A stretch of DNA of 64,000 bases from Neocallimastix lanati (nom. inval.) (lineage: Eukaryota > Neocallimastigomycota > Neocallimastigomycetes > Neocallimastigales > Neocallimastigaceae), in contig JACVTC010000222.1 of NCBI GenBank assembly GCA_016946835.1, forward strand, positions 62,001-126,000, written 5' to 3'. Shown here piece after piece: positions 55,631 to 64,000 of the stretch. The position numbers were made by a program, and so were the translations under genes. The notes under the pieces are model-generated. The model saw nothing but the letters and a program-made list of their open reading frames with translations, ran no database searches and was not told where the DNA came from. Positions within the stretch are counted from its first letter, which is position 1. Each line of letters begins with the position of its first letter.

Positions 55631-57769
55631 TTATACAAAGGTAACAATATGAGTTTTTTCTAATTGTTGATTGAATTTTTGTTTCAAATTAATAATTGGA
55701 TTTCGGAAAATTAAACCTAATAATAATGGAAGAATGATATGAGCTAATAGCATCAACATATAGATGGCATAATCATTACCGTAAAAACCACCAATAGTTT
55801 CTCTTAAAGCATTCATACCCGGATAGAGTGGCATAATCAGTTGTATAGCTCCATAAATTCTAGGTAATAATTCCGTAGGGAAGGTACCACCAGAACCTGC
55901 CACCTGTACGACCAATGCCAAAATACTAAAGGCATGACCAATTCTACCAAAGCAAACAGCCATAGTATATATAAAGAATACATAGACTAAACTACACGTC
56001 ATGATGGTGAAGATGAAAGCAAAAATATGGAGGGCTTGAACTTTCAAGATAAGGTCTCCTATGGCGATGATGAAGCCTTGCATTAAACCTATGACTCCGA
56101 AAATACCAAATCTACCGAGAAATATTTCATAATTTTTAAACTTTTCCATACCTTCCATATCCGTAACGTCTGTTCTGACAACAGAAATAAGACCGATACC
56201 ACCTACCCAGCATGCTAAAATAGAATAAAATGGACTCAATTTAGAACCGTAGGCTAATGGTTCGCCTTTCGAATCGGTACCGTAAATTGCAATTTCATTC
56301 GTTTTAACTGGTGTGGATAAAAAGTCGGCCACATCTTCCGGACTATTTTTCATAATATTAGTAATTTTATCATAGAGTTCATTTTTCTTGGAATCTTCAA
56401 GAATTTCAATAATTTTATCGATTTCTTTCTGAAGTTTGGAACTGATGCTATTTAAGCTATCGGTTAATTCCTTGGTATTATCTAGGGCCTTTATCACACC
56501 AGACAAAGCAGAATCGGATTTTTGGGCAATAGTATTTACACCGGTTAATAGGCTAGACATTGTATTCAGGGAGTGAGTGGAATAGTAAAAGGCATCATTT
56601 ATATCATTTTTAATATCATTTTGGTAGGCTCTATAGACTCCTTCCTTCTGAGATTGAATACTTTTTAATTTCTTATTGATGGATTTAATATCACTCTCGG
56701 TTTTACGATTATTCGCGATAATGGTTTGAGTATTATTAATTTCATTGACGATGTTTTGAAGTTGCTCCTGAAATGGACTCAATGTATCCAATGAAACATA
56801 CAAACCAGTACTAGATAAAAAGTTTTGAATTCTCTGAATTCTTTGTTTTTCATCTGATAGGAAGGCATCAACCTCATCTATTTTATTAGAAATTATTTCA
56901 GCGTTTTCTCTTTGAGGATTTAAATTTATGGAATGGATAATATTATTTCCTTCATTTTCTAGGGAAACAATGGTATTATCCATAACAACAGATAATCCTT
57001 TCATTGAATCCATGGCCCCTTGAATATTTAAGATTCCATCCTTGGTAGTATCGGTTAAGGAATCAATAGTTGGAAGTGTTTTTCTAAGCTTAGAGAGCGA
57101 ATTATTTGTGGAGTCGGCAGTTTTTTCCAAAATTCCAAAAATTGATTTTAAATTCGAAATACTATCTTTACTTTTCTCAAGTCCATCGATAAATTTATCA
57201 ATGGATTCAGTGAACTTATTTAGGAGATCTTTATCTTCTATTGTTTCTAGCGCCTTTAAAATTATTTTATTAGCAATATTTTGATTAATGTTATCTTTGA
57301 TGGTAGAGACTGCCTTATTTACAATAATTGGAGTTACAGGATTTTTTTTATGATTAATTGTAAAATCAAGTTGTGGTTTTATAATTTCACCGCTGTTGAA
57401 AACAGAGATTAATTGTTGACTGAAATTTTCAGGAAAAACAATTTTACCATAGACATCACTATTTCTTACTTTTTCTTCAGCTTCATTATCACTAAGGAAA
57501 AGCCATTTCATTGATTCATTATTTCTTAAATTTTCAACCAAACTATTACCCATATTTATATTACTATCAAGAATATTGGCTCCTTTATCTTTATTAACAA
57601 TAGCAATTGGTAAATTACCAGTATTTTGATATGGATCCCATGTACAATTAATATAAATCCATGCATATAAACCTGGTAATAAAGCTAAACCAAATAGCAT
57701 CATAGCAGCTATTGGCTTCTTCAAAATTCTTTTAAAATCATTGACAAAAATTGTAAGAATATTTTTCAT
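55631..57769 (-). CDS. YhgE/Pip-like membrane protein, paralog 2
   Basis: An intact 712-residue intron-free frame, colinear with paralog 1 from end to end. N-terminal helix at about 20-40 (MMLFGLALLPGLYAWIYI), signature DPYQNTGNLPIAIVNKDKGA, long soluble middle with the NNTQTI(I)xN(N/H)R motif shared with paralog 1, conserved FLSTPVKTNEIAIYG before the membrane part, then five or six helices and the closing signature VAGSGGTFPTELLPRIYGA. The two proteins differ at many positions throughout, so the duplication is not recent or has diverged quickly. As in bacteria, the central domain is expected outside the cytoplasm or in a lumen; localisation here is unknown. The start ATG directly precedes KNILTIFVNDFKRI, matching paralog 1. 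Confidence 0.85.
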   Translation of the reverse strand: MKNILTIFVNDFKRILKKPIAAMMLFGLALLPGLYAWIYINCTWDPYQNTGNLPIAIVNKDKGANILDSNINMGNSLVENLRNNESMKWLFLSDNEAEEKVRNSDVYGKIVFPENFSQQLISVFNSGEIIKPQLDFTINHKKNPVTPIIVNKAVSTIKDNINQNIANKIILKALETIEDKDLLNKFTESIDKFIDGLEKSKDSISNLKSIFGILEKTADSTNNSLSKLRKTLPTIDSLTDTTKDGILNIQGAMDSMKGLSVVMDNTIVSLENEGNNIIHSINLNPQRENAEIISNKIDEVDAFLSDEKQRIQRIQNFLSSTGLYVSLDTLSPFQEQLQNIVNEINNTQTIIANNRKTESDIKSINKKLKSIQSQKEGVYRAYQNDIKNDINDAFYYSTHSLNTMSSLLTGVNTIAQKSDSALSGVIKALDNTKELTDSLNSISSKLQKEIDKIIEILEDSKKNELYDKITNIMKNSPEDVADFLSTPVKTNEIAIYGTDSKGEPLAYGSKLSPFYSILACWVGGIGLISVVRTDVTDMEGMEKFKNYEIFLGRFGIFGVIGLMQGFIIAIGDLILKVQALHIFAFIFTIMTCSLVYVFFIYTMAVCFGRIGHAFSILALVVQVAGSGGTFPTELLPRIYGAIQLIMPLYPGMNALRETIGGFYGNDYAIYMLMLLAHIILPLLLGLIFRNPIINLKQKFNQQLEKTHIVTFV

Positions 57770-57811
57770 TTTGGTTAAAACAATATTAAATTACAATATT
57801 AAATAAAATTT

Positions 57812-58045
57812 TCATTTTATTTTATTTAATTTTGTTTTATTTTATTTTATTTTATTATATTTTATCCTATTTTATTATATTTTATCTTATTTTATTATAT
57901 TTTATCTTATTTTATTTTATTTTATTTTATTTTATTTTATCTTATTTTATTTTATTTTATTTTATTTTATTTTATTTTATTTTATTTTATTTTATTTTAT
58001 TTTATTTTATTTTATTTTATTTTATTTTATTTTACTATATTTTAA
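57812..58045. repeat. (TTTTA)n repeat upstream of YhgE-like paralog 2
   Basis: About 45 TTTTA units, with scattered TATA and TCCTA variants at the proximal end, occupy the 5' flank of the minus-strand gene. They produce a spurious Phe/Ile/Leu/Tyr open frame on the plus strand. Confidence 0.9.
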
Positions 58046-58293
58046 ATATTAAATTTTAGATATATCATTTAATATTAATAATCTTTTTTTGTATATATAT
58101 AATAAAAAAAAAACAATTGTTTTATTCTTACAATAATTCAAAATATTCATAAATATTTTTTTTTATATTTCTTCCTTTTTTTTATTTTTATTTTATTTTT
58201 TTTTTTTTTTTAATAATAAAGAAAGAAAAGTATTTTTCTTTTTTTTTTTTTTTTTTTTACTTACTTTCAACCTGTTCGTATTATTCTACAAAA

Positions 58294-58325
<32 letters not shown>

Positions 58326-58813
58326 AGTTTTTATTTATTTATTTATTAATTCATTAAATAAATAGAAATATGTCAATCTCATTGGTTGAAACTCTGAAGT
58401 CCATATAAAAAAATGGATACAAAATAAATATAAAGAAAAAGATAAAAAAGAAAAAAGAAAAAAAAAATTTAATTAAATCCAAAAAAAAAAAAAAAGAAAA
58501 AGAAAAAATAAAATAAAATAAATTAAATTAAATTAAATAAAATTAAATTAAATAAAATAAAGTTAATAAAATAAAATTGTATATATAAAAGATTGTGTAT
58601 AATAATAAATTTAATCATATATAGCAATAAAATAATAATTAAAGGAAGCATATATAGCAATGTAATAGTAATATATTTATATATATAATAAAATAATATA
58701 GAAATATATATATTAAACAAAAGATAAATATATATTAAAAGATAGTATATAATAATAATAATAACAAAAGATTGTATATATTAAACATAGTATTTATAAT
58801 AATAATAAAAATA

Positions 58814-58906
<93 letters not shown>

Positions 58907-59485
58907 GACTATATTTATATTAATCATAAAGTATATTATTAATAATAATAATTATCATTCAATTATAATTAAATGTAAAATTAAGCCAACTCTAAATAAC
59001 ATTTTGTTTTAATTAGGAATAAAAGGATTTATTAATTAATTATGTTTAGGTTATTTACAGTTAAATAAATATGAAAAATTAATTTTTTTTTTAATGATAT
59101 ATAAATAAATATTTTATTTCAATTTTAAGTTGACATTTTATTAGTTAGTAATACAGTAAAATAAAATAACATAAAAATATATATTATAAAATATATTATT
59201 AATAAAATAAATACTTTAAAAGTATTTGAGAAAATAAATATAAATTATTAACAATAAATTTATGTCAATAGCATAAAAACATAAATTTATTATATCACAA
59301 TATTTTAATGTCGTTTCATTCTTTTCATTTTGTGATATTTAATAATAAGTAGACCTATTTTATATTATTAATTATTAAAGTTTTATAAATAATTTATTTT
59401 ATTAATTATTAAGGTTGATAGTAATATTTTAAATCAATAATAATCGATAAAATTTTATTATATCTCAAAAAAAAAAAAAAAAAAT
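58046..59485. other. Gene-free A/T region
   Basis: Contains an AT dinucleotide tract (58,302-58,323), A/T homopolymers and a long (AAT)n. No gene was seen. Confidence 0.6.
58800..58904. repeat. (AAT)n microsatellite, about 30 units
   Basis: Perfect AAT units from about 58,818, preceded by imperfect ones. Confidence 0.9.
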
Positions 59486-60966
59486 TCATGTCATATTAAT
59501 ATAAAAAAAAAATCATGTCATATTAATATAAAAAAAAATATCAAAATTTATTTTTAATATATAAACATATACAGATAAAAATGAATAATCATAATGAGTC
59601 ATTATTTATTTATTTATTTATTATTCTATTATTTATTATTTATAATTTATTTATTTATTATTCAATTATTTATTTATTTATTTATTTATTATTTATTATT
59701 TATTATTCCATTATTTATTTATTTATTATTAATTATTTATTTATTTATTATTTATTATTTATTATTCCGTTATTTATTATTTACATGTCAATCACAGTAT
59801 CTGTTAAAAATACTTTTTTCATTATTTTTTTTTTTAAAAAAAAAAAAATCTAGTTTTAAGTGGCTTAAATTTTCTCAAATGTATCCAATAGATTCTCTCA
59901 AAGTATCCAATAGAAAAATATTTGTTAAGTAAATTTATTTCTATTTTAATAATTATATTTAAAGAAAAAAGGATTACATTTAAATATATTCCTATTTATT
60001 AGTTTTATTTCTTTATGAATAGAGATTATCAAATCTATTTCAACTAAAAATTTTTATTTATTTAATAATGATTCTATTGATGAAAGTAATAGTTAATTTT
60101 ATTTATTATTTAAATTGAATGAATGAATGACAATAAATTTGTAAAATAAAAATTAGTAAATATTAAATAACAAAGATTGGGGCATTTATTAATAAACAAC
60201 AAATATATTTAATATTAAATCATAAATAAATTCTATTATTGTTGTTACTATTACTATAATTATTACAGTTAATAAATTTAGTATTAATTCTTGTTAATTA
60301 AGTAATTTAAAGAATAATAAATTCTATATAAACACTATATAAATACTCTATATATGTAATGTATATACATATTTAGTCATTTATTTTTATTTATATTTTA
60401 TATAATATATAAAGTTTTATTATGTATAACATAAATTAAAATTTCATTATAAAAATTAAAAAAAAAAAAAAAGATTTTATGATAATCTCCATTAAACTTT
60501 ATTAATAATACCTTTAAAAAAAAGAATTTTCTATATGATTTGTGTAATCTTGAACAAAAACACATAAAATTAAATTTAATTTAATTGGAAAATCTTTTTT
60601 AAAAAACTTTTTTTTCTTTTTTTTTTTTTTATTGTGATAAAAAAAGAAATAACAATTAATCCACTTAGGATTCTTTTCAATGTAACCAATTGAAAAAATA
60701 TTGGCTAAGTCATTTAAATTTTAATTAATTAAAATCAAAAAAAAAAAAAAATTTAAAAAAAAAATTTTATTATATATAAATAAAATATAATTCAAATTTA
60801 TATATATAATTATATATAAATATAGTTTGAATTTGCTTAAAATTTTAATGACAATTAAACAAATTAGAAAAAGAAAAGAAAAAAAAAAAAGAAAATAGTT
60901 GAAACTTTTATATTAAAAAAAAATTTTTTGGAAATTCCTGATGAATAATCAAAAAATGTATTATTT

Positions 60967-61010
<44 letters not shown>

Positions 61011-62005
61011 TAATGAAAAAAGAAAATAGTCGAAGATTTTATATTAAAAAAAAATATATTTGGAAATTCCTGATGAATAATCAAAAAATGTATTATTTTT
61101 AATAATAATAATAAATAATTATGACAAGTATTAATAATATAGAGTAGTTACAAATAATAATAATTATATTATTTATTCATTATTCTATAAAATGATTTGT
61201 TTTTTCTTCTATAAATGATAATTGATATTTTTAGTAAAAATGTACAAATTAGTAATAAAAATTTCTAATTATTTTTTTTTTACTTTTTTTTTTTTTTTTT
61301 TAATTCTTTTGATGTAATTTTTATTTTCTTTCTTTTTGAATTTGATTATAATTAAGGTTTATGACCAAAAAACTAATTTTGAAATAAACATTAAAACAAT
61401 ATTAAAAAAAAAATCATGTCATATTATATAAAAAAAAATTATCAAAATTTATTTTTAATATTTTAACATATACAGGTAAAAATGGATAATCATAATAATG
61501 AGTCATTATTTATTTATTTAATAATCTAATATTTATTCAATTATTTATTTATATATTTATTTATTATTCAATTATTTATTATTTATTATTAATAAATACT
61601 CTTTATTATATATTTATTATCATTTATTATTTACATGCCAGTCAAATCTGTTAAAAATACTTTTTTCATTATAATTTTTTTAAAAAAAGATATATATATA
61701 TTCTAGTTTTAAGTAACTTAGATTCTCTCAATGTATCCAATAGAAGAATATTTGTTAAGTAAGTTTATTTTTATTTTAACAATTATATTAAAAGAAAAAA
61801 TGATTACATTTAAAGATTTTAAGATGAACTTAAACCCTTTTCCTATTTATTAGCTATATTTCTTTATAAATAGAGATTATTATATCTATTTTAATGACTA
61901 TTAAACAAATTAGTAAAAAAAAAAAAAAAAAAAAATAGTTGAAACTTATATATTAAAAATGAAGGAAAATGATTAGAAATTCCTAATGAATAATCAAAAA
62001 ATATA

Positions 62006-62019
62006 TTATTTTTAATAAT
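62006..62019. repeat. Target-site duplication, left copy
   Basis: TTATTTTTAATAAT, identical to 62,183-62,196 across the retroposon. Confidence 0.85.
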
Positions 62020-62182
62020 CTTTTTTTTTTATTTTATTTTTTTTTTATAGACTAAAGACTTTTGTCTCCCCATATATTAATATGGGTGTATGATTAACTG
62101 CCATACCAAAAGAGCGTCATCGCTCTCAACTCCCCATAAGCAAAGAAACTCCATATAGAAGCACCTACGCCACCCTCAAGAG
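62020..62182 (-). mobile_element. Short retroposon with exact 14-bp target duplication
   Basis: It is a 5'-truncated relative of the 28,911-29,275 element, sharing TAGACT(A/G)AAGACTTTTGTCTCC, CTCCCCATAAGCAAAGAAACT and the GCCATACC block. On the minus strand it ends in a T-interrupted poly(A). Both flanks carry TTATTTTTAATAAT, and the same flanking sequence without the insert exists in unit 1 of the surrounding duplication (about 61,077-61,125). Confidence 0.85.
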
Positions 62183-62196
62183 TTATTTTTAATAAT
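62183..62196. repeat. Target-site duplication, right copy
   Basis: TTATTTTTAATAAT, directly after the retroposon 5' end. Confidence 0.85.
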
Positions 62197-62505
62197 AATA
62201 ATAAATAATTATGACAAATATTGATAAATAGTAATATCAAATAATAATGAAATTATTTATTCATTATTCTCTAAAATGATCTTTTTTTCTATTTTTATAA
62301 ATGATAATTGATATTTTTAGTAAAAAAAAAGAACAAATTAGTAATAAAAATTTCTATTTATTTATTATTTTTTCTTTTTCCCTTTTTTATACTTATTAAT
62401 ATTATTTTTTATTTTCCTTCTTTTTGAATTTCACTATAATTAAGGTTTTTGAACAAAAACTAGTTTTGAAATTAATATTAAAACAATATTAACAAAGAAA
62501 AAAGA

Positions 62506-63627
62506 AAAATTAAGTCCTATTGAAAAGTATTTTATATATTAAATTATGATAAATTTAAATCAATCCATATATGTATATATATATATATATTTTATTTCGT
62601 TGTAAATAATTAAAAAGTGTATAGAAATTTGATAATGACACAAATATTATGACATGATTAATTTCAATTGAAAAATAGGAAAATGAATATAACTCTTCAT
62701 TTTAATTAATTACAAAATGTAAAAAAAAAAATTTTTTAAAAAAAAAAAAAAGATATCCCGATTAAAAACAATTCTATAGAAATATTCTATTTAAATTTGT
62801 AATTAAAATAAAGAAAATTAATACTAATTTATAATTATAATAAATAAAATTATATTTATAAAATAATAAAATAATAGAATGACTGCAAAATTAAAAATCG
62901 ATAATAAAGTTTTAATACAAAGAAAATGTTTCTTTCATAATATAATTTAATTATATTTAACTCTAATTTAATTTATAGCTCTATAATAAAAAAAAATTAA
63001 AACGAAAAAAAAGTTAAAAAAAAAATTAGTAGATATTTGTATATGAATTATAGCTTTTTTAAAGTAATAATATATTTTTAAAATTTATTAGAATTAAATC
63101 AATTCATAAAAATTATGATAATATATTTTTTATAATAAAATAAAAAAATTTTATTATATAAGAACAAATTTTTTTTTTTTTTTTTTTTTCTTTGAACTAA
63201 AAAATTTCAAAATATATTTCCTGTAGTTAATAATAATATATAATAATATTATTATAAAGATAATTTAATGAAATATTTCTTCATAATATATTTATTATTA
63301 TTATTATAAAAACAAAATAAAATAAAAATATAAAAATAAAAAATAAATGAAATGAAATAGAATAATATTTAATGATATACATAATAATATTGTATTTATA
63401 ATAATAAAAATTACATTAAATAAAAAATTATTCTTAATAAAAATATCATAATTACATATATATATATATATATAATATCATATTTAAGTATAAAAATATT
63501 TAAAAAAAAATAAAATATATAAAATATATAAATAGCTTTAATATAAAAATAATTTATAATATATTAAAAAAAAAATCAAACTTATAATTATCATATAATA
63601 AAATTAATTCATTTCAATAAAAAAAAA
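62506..63627. other. Upstream region of the AMP-binding gene
   Basis: AT tracts (62,575-62,590; 63,455-63,475) and homopolymers. The 5' flank of the next gene is A-rich just before its ATG (AATAAAAAAAAATG), like the A-rich lead of the subtilase gene. Confidence 0.5.
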
Positions 63628-64000
63628 ATGACTAATTTTATTAATAAATTCTATAAAACTATATTTAAGTCAAAAAGTCAAAATGACTATGGTGTTAAAA
63701 GAAAAAATGTTAAAACTATTAAAGATTTAGTTTTAGAGGCAGCAAAACTCTACAAAACTAAACCATTCATTAATTATCAAGATGATAATGAAATGAAAAA
63801 AATTTCCTTTAAGGAAGTATCGTCTAATTGTGAATCATATTCTGTATGGATTAATGATATAAAGGAAAGTCTTCTGAAACCAATTCATGTTGGTCTTTTA
63901 GGCGTAGGAAATGTGAATTACTTCATGATTTATCTTGCCACCATGTTTAGTGGAAATTTAACAGTTCCTATTGATCCTTCTCTTGAAATTAATACCTTAA
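63628..64000 (+). CDS. AMP-binding (ANL superfamily) enzyme, N-terminal 124 residues; runs off the window
   Basis: The frame opens at ATG 63,628 and stays open to the last base. After a basic N-terminus, TIKDLVLEAAKLYKTKPFIN matches the start of adenylate-forming acyl-CoA synthetases and related ligases (a Leu-x-x-x-Ala-x-x-(Tyr/Phe) helix, then Lys-Pro-(Phe/Ala)-(Ile/Leu)). ISFKEVSSNCESYSVWIND matches the following Thr/Ser-(Tyr/Phe)-x-Glu-(Val/Leu) helix. HVGLLGVGNVNYFMIYLATM and then FSGNLTVPIDPSL match the Val-Gly-(Ile/Leu)-x3-Asn-x3-(Trp/Tyr/Phe)...Leu-Ala-x2-x-Gly-x3-(Val/Pro)-x-(Asp/Asn) block. The ATP-binding and catalytic motifs lie beyond the window, so acyl-CoA synthetase, NRPS-type adenylation domain or long-chain ligase cannot be told apart. 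No intron is seen so far. Confidence 0.65.
   Translation, partial: MTNFINKFYKTIFKSKSQNDYGVKRKNVKTIKDLVLEAAKLYKTKPFINYQDDNEMKKISFKEVSSNCESYSVWINDIKESLLKPIHVGLLGVGNVNYFMIYLATMFSGNLTVPIDPSLEINTL

Larger units (their letters stand above)
59486..62505 (+). repeat. Tandem segmental duplication, two diverged units
   Basis: Unit 1 (59,486 to about 61,405) and unit 2 (about 61,406 to 62,505) share colinear landmarks: ATCATGTCATATTA then TATAAAAAAAA; TATCAAAATTTATTTTTAAT; GAGTCATTATTTATTTATTT; CTGTTAAAAATACTTTTTTC; ATGTATCCAATAGA; GGAAATTCCTGATGAATAAT (AGAAATTCCTAATGAATAAT in unit 2); ATAAATGATAATTGATATTT; and AATATTAAAACAATATTAA-type ends. The GAAAATAGT(T/C)GAA...AATAATCAAAAAATGTATTA segment is itself doubled inside unit 1 (60,893 and 61,022). 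Unit 2 is shorter. Neither unit has a gene. Confidence 0.75.

Noticed and set aside
57832-58059. 75-codon Phe/Ile/Leu/Tyr open frame
   Set aside because: It is a (TTTTA)n tract, open by composition.
59581-59932. Two overlapping open frames of 90 and 112 codons
   Set aside because: Both read TTTA/TTATT microsatellite in different frames.

Overview
The window looks like nuclear DNA of an anaerobic gut fungus (Neocallimastigomycota). The evidence is extreme A+T content, long A/T homopolymers in almost every gap, short phase-uniform introns with GTAAGT...TAG borders, bacterial-looking intron-free genes, and a dense graveyard of Ty3/gypsy, Ty1/copia and LINE relics. The phylum assignment is inference; nothing here is a phylogenetic marker. 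No rRNA gene, complete tRNA gene or CRISPR array was seen.

Layout. 1-4.8 kb: decayed Ty3/gypsy chromovirus pol with a recognisable chromodomain, an LTR-like stretch, a possible reductoisomerase scrap and a copia RNase H scrap. 5.2-6.5 kb: 3' end of a LINE (minus). 7.8-9.27 kb: intact acyltransferase-3 family membrane protein (minus). 9.3-14.4 kb: gene-free, A/T repeats. 14.4-18.3 kb: broken remains of ankyrin-like and B-lectin/Thr-rich proteins. 23.0-23.75 kb: gypsy integrase relic. 25.06-26.09 kb: possible foldback element. 28.9-29.4 kb: retroposon of unrecognised family joined to an (AAT)n tract. 30.4-35.4 kb: the most interesting locus, a secreted subtilisin-like protease whose apparent stop codon is also the start of an intron. 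Fifteen phase-2 introns connect it in frame to 13 leucine-rich-repeat exons, predicting a 943-residue subtilase-LRR protein. 35.8-47.9 kb: nested retroelements (LINE, copia 3' end, three gypsy relics, and a solo LTR with a 5-bp target duplication). 51.0-57.8 kb: two tandem paralogous YhgE/Pip-like membrane proteins (minus). 59.5-62.5 kb: tandem segmental duplication; one unit carries a retroposon with an exact 14-bp target duplication. 63.6-64 kb: 5' end of an AMP-binding (ANL superfamily) enzyme running off the window.

How the genes relate. The five apparently live genes (acyltransferase, subtilase-LRR, two YhgE-like proteins, ANL enzyme) do not form an obvious pathway. Four act at or across membranes or in the secretory route, and four have intron-free open frames of bacterial family type as far as seen, consistent with horizontal acquisition from gut bacteria. 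The retroelement relics repeatedly carry homopolymer expansions inside formerly coding sequence, so A/T-tract growth appears to be a major route of gene decay here.
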